This document shows positions 43,429 to 54,829 of a stretch of DNA of 64,000 nucleotides, one piece after another. Source of the stretch: Apodemus sylvaticus (lineage: Eukaryota; Chordata; Mammalia; Rodentia; Muridae); contig NC_067492.1 in NCBI RefSeq assembly GCF_947179515.1, positions 13,818,416 through 13,882,415 on the forward strand. The letters are read 5' to 3'. How positions within the stretch are numbered: the stretch's first letter is position 1; every line of letters begins with the position of its first letter. The translations under genes were made by a program, and so were the position numbers. A model generated the notes under the pieces. The model worked only from the letters and a program-made list of their open reading frames with translations. It made no database searches and was not told the origin of the DNA.

Positions 43429-44395
43429 GGGACAGGAAAAGGGTGAGAAATGGGAAGGGTTAAGAGGAAAACAGAGAGGCGAGTCTATAGCTGGAACATT
43501 GGCACTGGTCTGTCTTATCCTGACTTTAGTGAGGTTAATGCAGGCCACAGTGGGATTAGCAAGTTGAATGATCTAAGAAAAGGTAAGAAGTTCCATCTGG
43601 ATGACTAACTCTAGATAGTCCTCGTTGGATAGGTCACATACAATAGAATGTTAATGGATGAGCTAAACCTTCTCAATAAGAGAAATACTTCCTGAACCTC
43701 TGCATCAAACTAACTAACATACATGTGAAAGCAAGAAACAATAGATTTCATTATTTCATTTATTTCTGAATACTTTCCCTAACTCTATCACTGGTTTAGG
43801 GAAGATTTAAATAAAACCAAGGGCTAAGAGTTGACTAAACAATAAAAAGGCAAGGATGGAGTGCACTTTCTAACTAGATTGCACATTTTCAAAAGAAGGT
43901 GAAGGGAGCAAGTGACCCTAAGGCTAATCTGCTGACCTAACAATTCTTTGATTAGGCCACACATTTGACCATGAGCTTCCTGGTGACCAAAGTAAAAAGG
44001 GAAGCAGAGGCAGTCATGTGATTTTCCTTGTACAAGAAGAGCAGACGAGGCAGTTCCTCTTCAGGCTTAGACAGAGAAAGATGCATGATGGGAGCAGAGC
44101 TGGATAATGCATTCCCAGCATAGATGGCATGACCCAGAGAAGGCAGCATGGCCACTACTGTCACAACAGTGAGGGCACATCTCAGGAGAGAGGGAGCAAC
44201 GATTTCCAGATGGGGATTACATAGCCTCGGGTCTTCAGTCTTTGAGAAGCTTATTTACTTTAATTTTGCAGTAAACACTTTTTATTATCAAATTTTTTTT
44301 AAAAAAAATGTTCTTAGAAAATGTTAGCTCTTTTTAATAAAATTTGTAGCTCATCTAGATTCCAGTGGCTTTCTGGCTATGTGATATATCAAGGT
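43429..44395. other. Unrecognised unique sequence
   Basis: Mostly ordinary composition. A/T-rich run near 44280-44310. The minus frame at 43952-44164 (70 codons) shows no recognisable family. Confidence 0.4.
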
Positions 44396-44482
44396 TTTAA
44401 TGAAGGAATTTAGCTGCTTAGTGTAGCTTCTGTAACATTGTAGATACTCAATAAAAAACCATTGAGTGAATGCTTAGAATAT
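44396..44482. mobile_element. Possible MIR/L2-type terminal fragment
   Basis: 'gtagatactcaataaaaaac' followed by 'cattgagtgaatgcttag' resembles the 'gtaggtgctcaataaatgtt' plus 'gaatgaatga' ending shared by L2 and antisense MIR. Too short for a firm call. Confidence 0.4.
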
Positions 44483-44617
44483 TAACAAGGGGCGGGTGTA
44501 TGTGTAAAGGACAGACTCTACAAATGACGGAGGATGCTTCAGTGCAACACATTGTGATAACCTGAGAATGCGCTGGCTGAGCCAAGCTCCTCCCCCTTAG
44601 CCATCTCACACCTGCGC

Positions 44618-44825
44618 ACTAGTTCCAGGGTAGCATTTGCCTAGCAGCTTAGGGCCCCGAGTTCCATATCTAGCACCACAAAAGAGGAGGGGGAAGAGAC
44701 AAAAGGAGAGGGGAGGAGAGGAGGAGGAAGAGGAAAAGGAAGAGGAGGGAGGAGGAGGAGAGAGGAGAAGGCTGAGGAGAAGGAGGGGGTAGAGTAGGGG
44801 AGGGGGAGGGGAAAAAAGAGAAGGG
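44618..44825 (+). mobile_element. ID-like SINE fragment with purine-rich tail
   Basis: 'agggtagcatttgcctagca' and 'gagttccatatctagcacca' form the ID/B4 head; the A tail has turned into a GGAGGA/GAAGAG purine tract of about 140 bases (44686-44825). Confidence 0.6.
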
Positions 44826-45107
44826 AGATGCCTGGACAGCTGAATGAAGGATGCATAGACATTTGATGATGACTCCAGTCCTTGAAGAACAGAAGGCAGC
44901 TTCCCTATCTGCATCATGGAGGCCCGAGAAGATGAGAAAATGTGTAACAGTTAGGAGTACCCGTCGACAAATTTACATACCTAGATCAGCACACCGTACC
45001 TAACTCCTTCCTTAAAACAGAGAATTTCCAGCATTTTCTTAAGTCTATTTTCAGTTAATACCTTACCAAGAATCCCACAAAGCACTGAGATGGGTGCATT
45101 TAAACCT
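44826..45107. other. Unrecognised spacer
   Basis: Unique sequence between the two facing ID-like elements. Nothing recognised. Confidence 0.4.
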
Positions 45108-45310
45108 CTTTCTGTTTTTTCTCCACCCCTTCTCCTCTCCCCTTCTGTCCTCTTTTTCCTGCCTCTCCTCCCCTCTCTTCTCTCTCCTTCTTTCTCTCTT
45201 CCCTCTGCTCCCTCTCTCCCCCATTCCTCCATTGAAGTAGTAGGGCTGGAACTCAGGACCATGTATCACCTATACAAGCAGTCTACCACTGAGCCATAAC
45301 CTCAGAGCCT
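45108..45310 (-). mobile_element. ID-like/B4 fragment, antisense, with pyrimidine tail
   Basis: A CT/CTCC-rich tract (45108-45232) is followed by 'gctggaactcaggaccatgt' and 'gtctaccactgagccataac', the reverse complement of an ID-like head. A mirror image of the element at 44618-44825. Confidence 0.6.
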
Positions 45311-45339
45311 TCTAATCCTTAAGGTTTGCAATGAAAGGA

Positions 45340-45565
45340 GCACATTCTCAATACCACAGTGTCAAAGGTTTGGACATTCATGACATACAAATTTTCAGGG
45401 ACTGAGACTCTAATAATTGACAGGCTTTTGGCTGAGAAGCTGGCTGTAAGAACAGTAAAATTTGAAGTAACGTTTGAAGTGGTAGAAAGTATTCTAAGTT
45501 ATCCTCCGAATGACAAAGAAAATGGCAACCTTAAATCTTTGAAGGAAAGAGTTTACTAAGAATAA
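45340..45565. promoter_or_regulatory. Candidate conserved block with a 66-codon frame
   Basis: Repeat-free. 'taataattgacaggcttttg' at about 45411 combines a homeodomain-like TAAT with a MEIS/TGIF-like tgacag. A plus-strand frame at 45359-45559 (66 codons, starting MSKVWTFMTYKFSG) has balanced composition but no recognised domain. Either a conserved non-coding element or chance. Confidence 0.3.
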
Positions 45566-45689
45566 TATGTCCCAGCCACTTCTCAGAAGTGCCCCCAAGA
45601 GAAGCAAATTAGGAGACACCTTTCCAGGGCTTAGGGGAGATGGTTACTAATAAATATCTCAGCCACCCAAATATAACATTCAAATCAAG

Positions 45690-45965
45690 GAAAGAGAACT
45701 GCAGTATCAAATACAATGAAAGTTTCCTTTTTCAGTGATCACCCAGCCTGCTTCTCATTGTGTGGAACCCAAGGGGGATTTTAAAGTCAGCATTTACAGG
45801 GGGAGGGAGAAAAAAACGCCATGTAAATCAAAGAGAAATAATCAAATTTTCTGGTGGAAATAAGTTCAGTTGTTGGATGAATTTTGACAATCAGCTCAAT
45901 GTCTATGCTGATACTGAAGTTAGGGGGCCAGGGTGTCTTGGAGAGATTTGTATAGTGGGAATTTC
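45690..45965. promoter_or_regulatory. Candidate conserved regulatory block
   Basis: Repeat-free and motif-rich: 'gtaaatcaaagagaaataat' at 45824 includes a TCF/LEF-like tcaaag, 'acaatgaaagtttcctttttc' type text at 45712 is IRF/ETS-like, and 'tggatgaattttgacaatca' near 45875 has homeodomain-like words. Inferred only from composition and motif density. Confidence 0.28.
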
Positions 45966-46164
45966 CCAACCCGGAAAAGCTAACAGACTTTGGATGCAGT
46001 GTGGCCTAGTGCATTTGGGTATGACATGAAGTCATCAGATGGAAAAGCTGAAGGAGCTTTTGCCACTTAGAGACAACTAGTGTCCCCAGGATTGATACCC
46101 TCCCAGAATCTTGGTAGCGGCCTTGTATGAAGTAAATCTGTATAGGTGTCATTAAGTGGAGTCA

Positions 46165-46525
46165 AATTAGACCCAGATATGGCTTATGGTGGTATGGCTT
46201 TAAATCTAAATTGCATCTATAGGCTTATACTTGAAGGGTCTGTCCTTAGCTGATAGCACTATTTATTTAAGGAGGCTATGGACACGAGGCTTCCTAAGAA
46301 GAGATGGGCCTTTGGAGGATATCTTATGCATGGTTTCTGCAAACCTCTCTGCTTCTTGGTCTATGATAAGACAATACTCCTGCTGCCATAAACTGAGCTG
46401 TTCAGCCATACTGTCCCCATCAGGATGGATATAAAGTCCCGCTGAAACCAGGAGCTTAAACAAATTCCATCCCTAAAGTGCTTTCTTTGTCACAGTGACA
46501 CAAAGGTGACCAGTATAGAACTTCT
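46165..46525 (+). mobile_element. MaLR-type solitary LTR
   Basis: 'ggctatggacacgaggcttc', 'ctctctgcttcttggtctat', 'gctgccataaactgagctgt' and 'tttgtcacagtgacacaaag' then 'gtgaccagtatag' follow a rodent MaLR LTR, sense strand. No retroviral body. Confidence 0.6.
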
Positions 46526-46559
46526 AGCTCTGTATCTCCATGAAACATACACATCAAGA

Positions 46560-46780
46560 GGAATGAAGTCAAGGGTTAAACCACTGTAGAAAGATGAAGA
46601 AACACGAACCACCAAAGCATAGGGCAGCTATGAGGAATTGCCTCTCAGGACCTGTGGAGGAAGCACCTTTCTGACTTTTAGGGTCTCTGGCCTTCTGAGA
46701 AGTGAGAGAATAAATTTTTGTTATCTTAAGGCTCTATTAAGGGGTATCATTTATGGCAGCCCTAGGGGCTGGGTCATTGA
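46560..46780 (+). mobile_element. Older MLT1-like LTR fragment
   Basis: 'tctctggccttctgagaagt', 'gagagaataaatttttgtta' (polyadenylation region) and 'atttatggcagccctagg' match the 3' end of ancestral mammalian MaLR LTRs. Lies just downstream of the rodent-type LTR. Confidence 0.5.
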
Positions 46781-47789
46781 AAGAATTCAGCCCAGGATTA
46801 TGGGGACATGGAAGATAAGTGTATCCAGAAAGGAACCTGGTGTTCAACATGATAAAGCAGCTAAGGAGGTTTGCCAGGTAACCTTCTGGAAGCGTTTAGA
46901 TGCTAATCCCTCTACCAAGTGAAAGGCAGATGCTTCCACATAAACCTTAGTCTGCTTCTTCAGATGTTTGTTCCTCTGTCTAGTAAGAATCAGCAGTAAG
47001 AAGAGAATAAGTTCCAGAGACTGATCTCAAAGGACCCTCAGCCTAGACATGAGTAAGTCAGTTCTGTGGGAACAGTTCATGTCTGACTGCACCCAGCATC
47101 ATGAGGAGAACAACAGGCTAGTTTGCAGAGTCAGAGACAGAGGGACTTAGGAAGAGGAAGGAAACTGCCTTGAGAAGCAGCCATAGTAGCTTTGAACTAC
47201 TGGTCTACCCTTGTGTAGAGGGTGAAGTCTTGCTGACACATCTGGATCCACATAACCTGATAGTCTACTGAGCAGAGGGAGGACAACCCAAACCAAAGTA
47301 TACCTGTTAGCTGGTGGGTTATGATGTTCACAGGATAATTGCTCTCAGCTCTTCAGTGCCTCTTCTGCCAGACCTGGCCCCATTGCAGAGTATTCTGGAA
47401 ACACTGTCAGGTAATCAGGAACAGGAGAGAGATGGAGGGGGAAAGTTGAGGGCAGAAAGGGCAGCATTGATGTATGTTAGTTATACCATCTGGAGTCAAG
47501 AGAGACATTTCACAGAGTGTCTTCTAGGGCATAGTCACCACCCCCAGCAGCAACAAGATATCATAGTGAACCCTTTTGTTCTGCTACTGTTTACTTTTAA
47601 TATGGAATTCAGAAGCTTGGTAAGTTTTACTAGTTCTTTTCCTGTCTTGAAAACTTCCTTTGTAAAAAGGATAGAGACTTTATATACCAAAATTTAGACT
47701 CTTTCAAAGGCTATTACTAGTGCCCTGCCTGTGGGTAGAGGCACTAAATTGACTTAAGAGAGTTTCCAGGTGGAGAAATGATGTGTTGT
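46781..47789. other. Unrecognised unique sequence
   Basis: No repeat or gene recognised. The 127-codon frame at 47314-47697 has no visible domain. Confidence 0.4.
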
Positions 47790-47812
47790 TGTTACTATTA
47801 TTATTATTATGA
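47790..47812. repeat. (ATT)n short tract
   Basis: Short TTA/ATT run. From 47813 to 48452 nothing is recognised. Confidence 0.8.
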
Positions 47813-48452
47813 ATTTTTCATTTGCTTGTATAAACAATTACATTCGCTTAGTTATTCTGGCTCCACAAGACCAAAAATTATATTGACCAATATCATCAGG
47901 CCCACTGCTCCTATAAAGAACCTTAAATTGAAACTTACAAGGGGAAAAAAAGAAACCACTATCAGGGGAATTCATCATGCTTGGAGCACAAGATTATGAG
48001 AAATCAAGATGTGAATTGCTGTTGAGATGAACCTTCGTATTGCAGCAGTGCTGTCTGTCCAGGGTGTGAGCTGCTGGCCTCAAGCTCCTTCCTGACTGTG
48101 TTTATTTTCCTAGCACCATAGTTTATCAAGCAGGCACCCATGTGAAATATCCCTATCCGTACCATCTCTCTTTAGAAGGAGAATGGTTTTTCTGTGTGAA
48201 GTGCAAACTGAATCCATATGGGATTCTCCACCCATGTACATGCAGGCTGAGGTAGAAGGTTCGTTAGAGACCCCAAAAGCAAAAAACCACTCCACTAATA
48301 AAACTCAGAGAATTTCCTAATTGCACCTGTGACAACACAGCCCTAGGACTATCATGCAGGGGGAGGAATGAAGGCATGGAATTTGAGTTGTGTCTTTAAA
48401 ACTGACCTGTCATATGTGACTGCTTCAAGCCTGATGATTACATTGGTTCATG

Positions 48453-48484
<32 letters not shown>
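48453..48484. repeat. (CA)n microsatellite
   Basis: About 31 uninterrupted bases. Confidence 0.95.
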
Positions 48485-48486
<2 letters not shown>

Positions 48487-48679
48487 TTCAGAAATTATAA
48501 CTGCCTAGAGTCCTATGTATATTAGGGTATCATGTGACGCTTCTTGTGTTTTAGGATCTCATCTAAAACTTCTTTCAACAACCCTTTTCCAAAATGCAGC
48601 CAAATTCCAATCGGAGATTTTCTAGTCTCCTTATTTGCTGCTTTTTCCCCAAAATACTCTCATCTGGCATGATTCTTGA

Positions 48680-48800
48680 ATTGGTTAGCTACTACCATGT
48701 AACAAATATCCCGGGACAGAGTAGATTTAAAATAACAACAGTTATTTGATGATTTTTTTTTTTAGATTAGTGGTTTGAGTATAAAGCTGCATCCTTTATT
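48680..48800 (-). mobile_element. Possible MLT1-like LTR fragment, antisense
   Basis: 'ttggttagctactaccatgt', 'aacaaatatcccgggacaga' and 'aaataacaacagttatttga' resemble the antisense 3' end of old MaLR LTRs ('gctgtgtaacaaaccacccc', 'ttaaaacaacaaccatttat'). Confidence 0.4.
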
Positions 48801-48984
48801 TTAGTCTTTATTTCAAATGCAGCCAGGATAGCTAAAAGAAAGGTGGTAACCAAGACTGTGTCTATGTTCTGGCTTATCTTGGAAGAACCCAATAGAAATG
48901 CTTCAGAACTATTTTAGAAACTACCTACCCACCTATTTAGTTTAAGGACTCATTTATTTGTGAACCATATCCATCCTGTTGAAA

Positions 48985-49122
48985 TAGAAAACTCCAAAAG
49001 TGCAGAGTTTTCTGAATTGTTCCTTACTGTGTCCATCATTACTAGAACCTAGCTTGGTTTGTAGTTAACACACAGTGTTTTTTGATTGATTGAATGAATG
49101 AATGAATGAATGAATGAACCAA
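48985..49122 (+). mobile_element. L2 3' end
   Basis: 'ttccttactgtgtccatcat', 'agaacctagcttggtttgta' and 'gttttttgattgattgaatg' ending in (TGAA)n fit the L2 3' terminus ('ctgtatccccagcgcctaga', 'ctcaataaatatttg', then TGAA repeats). Confidence 0.55.
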
Positions 49123-49237
49123 TGTTAAGATGGAGTCTCCTCCTTGGAGAATTCTTCTCTGCATCTTCTTTCTTGTCTTTCTTCAGGGTAGAAGAATCTA
49201 GAGAATTTAAGTGTTAAAAGTTGAAAGTATATTTAAT

Positions 49238-49425
49238 TATTTTGGTACAGAATCTCATGTCTCCCAGGTTGAGCAGGAACTGGTTGAGGTTGACTTTGAA
49301 CTCATGATCTTCTACTTCTAAAGTATGGAGTTACAGACTTTTGGGCCAATACCCTTATTTATGCAGCACTGGGGACCAAACGTAGGCTTTCCTGTTTCCT
49401 AAGCTGACACTTCAGAGTAATGGAT
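49238..49425 (-). mobile_element. B4 SINE, antisense, diverged
   Basis: An antisense B1-like part ('gttgactttgaactcatgat', 'ctaaagtatggagttacaga') is followed by an antisense ID-like part ('gcagcactggggaccaaacg', 'taggctttcctg'). That is the correct reversed order for B4. Confidence 0.5.
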
Positions 49426-50049
49426 CTCCATTTTTGCAGTGTCCTCGGATATAATGCCTATGAAAATGTCACACTAAAGGGCAAAGAAGGACTACATTAT
49501 ACATAAACTACATGTTTGTGTCTTCATTCAAGTTCCTGGCATAAGAGTTGAAAACCCTGGGAATTTTTTGAATGATTGGGAAAAAAAAGGAGCAGCATAA
49601 TATGTTCTTCATTGAAAGTCCCCATGAACTGTTCCTGACTTAGGGTTTTAAACACTTGATCCAAGCACTGTGAATCCCAGCATGTAGGAAGTGGCACCTA
49701 ACTGAAGGAAATATATCATAGATGCAAGGCCTTGGAGTGAGAATAGAAATAAATGATTTTTTTTCCTTTCTAAAGACTTTGTAATGTGGGATTGGGTCAC
49801 AGATCTCAGGACAGGAGGTGATTCTGGGCTATTTGACTTACCCCTATCTTACTATCTGAGTTCTTTAAAGCGAAGAATTTCACAAAATGGTCCAAAATCT
49901 GGAACCTTCTGCAGAATATATGTTCTGTAACCAGTTCTGAGACATAGGAGCATTGCGAAAGGATGAGAGACTCTTCCAGTAGCTGAGTGTGCAAACTGTG
50001 CTGATAGCCAGTAAGGAAACAAAGACGCTTGCTCCATATGCTTGCAGAT
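49426..50049. other. Unrecognised unique sequence
   Basis: No repeat or gene recognised. Minus-strand frames of 74-114 codons at 49806-50196 overlap each other and run into an LTR remnant. Confidence 0.35.
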
Positions 50050-50242
50050 CTGAGTTCTGCCAACAGCACAAATACACAGGCCCAGTACTCCCTTGGACAC
50101 ACATCGTTCACATCTTGGTTTTAAGTCAAAGAGACCCACACTGAATTTCTGACCTCCAAGACAACAACCTAATACACATACTCTGTGTTTAGCCATTACA
50201 TCTGTGGCCGTCTCTCATGGCAGCAATAGAAAACTAATCCAG
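50050..50242 (+). mobile_element. MLT1-like LTR 3' fragment
   Basis: 'aatttctgacctccaagaca', 'actctgtgtttagccattac' and 'tcatggcagcaatagaaaac' plus 'taatcca' follow the ancestral mammalian MaLR LTR 3' end. Diverged. Confidence 0.5.
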
Positions 50243-50309
50243 CTGTGTTCAACAGCTCTGGGTTCCTGGGCAGGCTAAACATGATGGAGGACTTTGGAAA
50301 ACACAAACA

Positions 50310-50311
<2 letters not shown>

Positions 50312-50347
<36 letters not shown>

Positions 50348-50363
50348 GCGTGTGCGTGTGCGT

Positions 50364-50420
<57 letters not shown>
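50312..50420. repeat. (GT)n with six GC-containing units
   Basis: A 109-base GT tract whose centre carries six evenly spaced GTGTGC units (50341-50374). Longest alternating purine-pyrimidine tract here. Confidence 0.95.
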
Positions 50421-50454
50421 GGAACCATGAGGCTAGCTAATTAGATTGGTCTAC

Positions 50455-50618
50455 CTGGCCACAACATCTGTCAATCTTTCTATGTCTGTCTCCAGTGCTA
50501 GGATTTCAAGCTTGATTTTTTTTTTTTTAAATATGGGAACTAGGGAGGAAACTCAGGTACTCACACATGGACAGCAAGCTCTTTGCTGACTGATGCCTCT
50601 CCCCACCCTCACAAGCTT
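50455..50618 (-). mobile_element. SINE fragment, antisense
   Basis: 'ctccagtgctaggatttcaa', a T run (50517-50528), 'gggaggaaactcaggtactc' and 'ctgactgatgcctctcccca' resemble the antisense box-B and head of a B2/B3-related SINE. Confidence 0.5.
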
Positions 50619-52749
50619 GGCTTCCTACTACTGAATCCATCCCTTGAGTTATGATCCTTTAGCCTTTCTTCTGGCTACTGGCTTTGTAAACAAAGTTCTG
50701 GTTAGGTGGTTAGACTAGATCCAGGGGCTCCTTTTTCCATTGTTCTCTCAGAAAGAGCTGCTCAACCCTCCATTTCCCATCTCTGCAGCCAGCTCCCCAT
50801 GAGACTTTCAGAAGAGCACATACCTGCCTGATTCGATGAAATCTAGCTGATCAGCTTTAGGTAAGCAAATTCCTCCTAAGAAAAATTGTTCATCAGCTGG
50901 CCTAATTTCATCCAGCGCAGAACATCTTTTATTTTGTTACATGCTAGCTATCAGGCATCTGAGCACAACCCAGAGTGCACAAGCAGACTCATTTGCAGCT
51001 GGCTTAGAGGCTGGGGTGTCAAGGATGAGAAACTGGGTATCTGCTTGGGGACGTGGTTGATGGATATCACCAGAGAGAAACAGGGCAGTGGACAACTTCA
51101 GATCTAATTGGGACTGGGCTAGAAAGTCGGTTATCTTCCCGTTTCTTGTGCATGGTGCTCTCTCATAAGCACCCACAGTAAGTGGGTAGCCACACCCTAC
51201 TGGGAAGAACAACTCTTGCTTACTTGTGAGACTCAAAGTCTTATCCTCATGTCTGGGTTCATTTTACAGGCAGCCACAACACACTCATCACAGGCTCTGA
51301 GAGCTGAGACTTGTGTTCAGCCCACTGTGTATTCAGTATGTGAGAGAGACCCTTTTTGTGACCAGTGTTCTTGGTTGCTTTTATTAATCTCTACTGAGCC
51401 TGAGCCTGCTCAGAATTCACTACACATCTCTATACATGCAGCTTCAGCCTGGGATACTCCAATGTGCCATCCTACCTCTAATGGCTTCCCTTCTGCACCC
51501 CCACTTCACTTGTCCTTCTCATCTTCTCTGGATTTGGGTTGTGCACAACATGTTCTGTCTGTTGATTGCCTCCACTGCTTGCTCTGCCTCTTTTACAAGA
51601 ATCCTCCCACATGTACCTTGCAGTTTCCTTCAGTATCCCAATTTGGACTTTTAGCCTGATAATTCAATCCAACATCCTCAGTAAAATACAGTTCCTTCTC
51701 CGTCCTTTCCCTTGTCACAGAAGCCACTGCTGGGGCATGACAGCTCAGGAGCAAATCTAGATAGCTAAAAATATCAGGTCTGTGTGACTTACCTGCATGA
51801 CTGTCCCCACCATTTTGTTCTGGTTAAGGAACAAATATATCCTACTATGTCTTTATGCCCAGAACATAAGCATACTGAAAGTCCAATCCAATCATCCCAC
51901 CCTACCCTGCAAAGCATATATTTTCCCCAATTTCACATTATAGTAAATGTACACATGCTTTTCTGGCCTCACTTCTCCACATTCAGAGCTGTCTGTTCCT
52001 GTCAGTACACATAGCTCTGACTTGTTCTTTTTAATGGCTGTGGTGGGGTGTTCAGTTGGAGCACACTTTTATTTATCGAATGAAAGTCGGGGAATCTTAG
52101 TGCCCAGGGATGATATGGAAGCTAAGGGGAACCTCTGATCCCCATTCATAGGATGCTAGACCTCACTGGGAGCGTGAGGTCCCTGATGTTCATAGGTACA
52201 GGTGGTGTCTTTATTTCTGCCTCCTCTAAATGGCTGACTTGCCAGGGAAATCTAAGGGAGGTTTCCAGCCATGTCTGGGCTTAGGACGTGTGAATGTGAC
52301 ACAATATTCATATAGGCAGGTCATCTATAGCCCCACTGTCGTGTGTCATGTAGCATCGAGGATCCTTACCAGTCCCTCTATGATGCTTTTACTGTTTTAC
52401 ACTAAGCACGTATCCCCCACTCCTCCTGATTTTATATAAACCTGGGATTTGAACTAAAACTTTTGCCTGGATATCTTGACAGTTCTGTGTGCAGATATAG
52501 ACATGTTCTCACATAGCATAGCACTTAGGATCCTCTATCTTCATCTTCTACCTTATAGAAGCATCAAATTCCTGGCTTCTCACTGCCACCCCTGTGGCTG
52601 TGTGGGCTCTGCTCACTAAACCATTTCTTTACCTGAAGATGTTCTTGAAGACATAACGTGGTCTCCTGGTCATGAGCTAAGGTAGATACTTCAGTTATGC
52701 CCCTCATAGGAGAGTCTCTTCCTCTGTTGTTCTTCTCGTATGTGGTAAT
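50619..52749. other. Unique sequence, no repeat recognised
   Basis: About 2.1 kb without a recognisable interspersed repeat. Frames up to 147 codons (51216-51659 plus) have no domain that I recognise. Composition is ordinary. Confidence 0.4.
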
Positions 52750-52872
52750 ATTGTTCCGCTGGACTTCAAGTTCTCTGAGGGAAATCTCACCTATTCCTTA
52801 TCTTTATATACTTAACTCTTATTGCAGGAGCTGATGAATAACACATTTGTTTCATATGCACTGGATGGATGG
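52750..52872 (+). mobile_element. L2 3' fragment
   Basis: 'ttccgctggacttcaagttc', 'tctgagggaaatctcaccta' and 'gctgatgaataacacatttg' fit the L2 3' region ('ctgtaagctccttgagggca', 'gtgctcaataaatatttg'). Confidence 0.5.
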
Positions 52873-53222
52873 TGTGTGTGGATGGGTGCATGGTGACTAG
52901 GTGGGAGGGTGCATGGTGACTAGGTCAAAGGATGGATAAATAGGTGACTAGGATGAATGGAGACCTGAGCAGGTAAGCAGAGAAATGGATGAGTAGTGGA
53001 TAGAATGGGTGGGTTGGTTAAAGGATAGGTTGTTGGATGAATGAACAGATGAATCAATTAATGGGATAAATGAATGGGTACAATAGATAAATTCATAGCT
53101 GGAAGGATAAATGGATGGATGGATGGATGGATAATGGATGATTGATGATGAATAGATGATGGGTGGGTGATGAATAGATGATGGATGGATGATGGATGGA
53201 TGGATGGATGAGTGCATGAATG
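52858..53222. repeat. Degenerate (GGAT)n tract
   Basis: Imperfect GGAT/GAAT/GGTG tetranucleotides, most regular at 53113-53215. Grows out of the L2 3' end, whose terminal TGAA-type repeats may have seeded it. Confidence 0.9.
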
Positions 53223-53939
53223 AAATGATGGTCTTGTCTTAGCCTTTCCTATTCTATGATGTTCAGGGGAATATTGGTCGATTGGTGGGAGAGCTGGTGA
53301 ATATAAATAGGAAGATCTACTCCAGAATAGTTCAGGAATTAAACTGCCAGAGCAAAATTGGGCCAATTTAATTCAAACAGAGTTGAGATTGAATGGCCCC
53401 TTGTAGGGTACCAAACTTGAGTATCTCCTTAAATCTCTCTAAATAGTAATGGTGGCAAGATTAAAACACACTTCCCTCTTACAATGTTAGAAACATACCT
53501 TTTCTCCTGGTTTCTGGCTTACCTTCCTCTTCACTTGCTAAGATAAACCCTCAGAGAAAACACAAGAATCAACATAATGTTGAACTACATCTTCTCTTTG
53601 ATACACAGGATTCTGTAGATTCTAGGAGATGTCAAGTTTACGGAGATGTGCAAGTAACAGGACCACATCTTTGAATCCCAGTCCTACCCAGAGCCCAACT
53701 CCTAGATGAATATGAAGGAATATGGGGCTAATGAAGATAAATTGGTGTTTTCCTCCATACCATCTTTTAATATTTCCACTTTATCATCCACAGAGAGAGG
53801 AAGGTGCAGGAATTCTTCACTGGAAGCCACAGAGCAGAGGCAGAACTCCACATTACATAAATGTTTTTCAGAGAAGGAGTGGAACAGACTAGTGGCTCAC
53901 AATGGGAGACTGGTGCTGTATTCCCCATCTCTAGAGATA
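53223..53939. other. Unrecognised unique sequence
   Basis: No repeat or gene recognised. The 117-codon frame at 53706-54059 runs into an antisense SINE and is not protein-like. Confidence 0.4.
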
Positions 53940-54172
53940 GACATGTATGTGGTATATGCATACACAGAGGTTAGAGGAGGGCATGGAGCTAGATCAGTGA
54001 CCAGAAAATTCCAGCAATACTCCTGTCTCTATCTCCCTCTCACCACAGTGCTGGGGTGACAGATGTGTGAGACCACACTCAACATTTGACAAAGGTTCTT
54101 GGGATGCAAAAATCAGTCCATGAGCTTGTACAGTAAGACTTCTTACCCACTGAGTCTTCTCTCCAGTCCCAG
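53940..54172 (-). mobile_element. B3-like SINE, antisense
   Basis: 'cacagaggttagaggagggc', 'cagtgctggggtgacagatg', 'cccactgagtcttctctcca' and 'gtccc' follow the antisense tail, middle and head of a B3-type SINE. Confidence 0.6.
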
Positions 54173-54189
54173 AAAGAAACATTTTAAGG

Positions 54190-54805
54190 TCCAAGACTTC
54201 AACATTTTCATTCTTTATGCAAACACTTCCTCCACTGATTTTTAATCAAATCCATCTCCAACACACAGACTGACAGGTTGTCTAATTTCCTGGTATCTTC
54301 TGGATTCAAGTATTATGAACATGCCCCCTTGTCCCCATCGTGGAAAGGATTCATTTTCTATGCAGACGGGAAATTTCATCCATATGCAAAGAAGAAAGCC
54401 CATCTTTCATCAAAAGTAATAGGAGGTTTCTAAGAGCCCATGGAAATTACCCATAAAATGGGGTGCTTTTGAGCCCCCTCCCCATCACAATCCTTGTATG
54501 ATATTCAGTCTCCTGAGTCTCAGAATCATGAGCTCTGTGCAGAAAGGAAGCCATTTCATTCTCTGTCTTCATTCACATAGGCTTTTTGTATTCCAGATAA
54601 TAAAATAGAATCGTCCCCCAAAGGAAGCTCTGGGAATCATTTATATCTTGTGAGTATATCTTAGTGGATTAAAGGGCAACTTCAAGTTCATTATCTTCAT
54701 TTGAAAAAATTTCAAACTTGCCCTAAACAGGAAACATGCCTTTGTTGGGCCATTCCAATTCCCTTTGATTTATTTTTTAATTGGGGTTAAACAATGTAAT
54801 TAAGT
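54190..54805. promoter_or_regulatory. Candidate conserved enhancer block
   Basis: 615 bases without recognisable repeats. Motif-like words are dense: octamer-like 'tttatgcaaac' (54216) and 'catatgcaaag' (54381), TCF/LEF-like 'ctttgatt' (54764) and 'catcaaa', SOX/TEAD-like 'cctttgttgggccattcc' (54739), 'tttttaatcaaatcc' and 'cagataataaaata'. Few frames. Role inferred from composition, not measured. Confidence 0.38.
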
Positions 54806-54829
54806 GTTCATTTTAAAATATATAATAGC

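Noticed and set aside
43952..44164. Possible processed pseudogene (70-codon minus frame)
   Set aside because: No recognisable protein, no poly-A tail and no target-site duplication visible.
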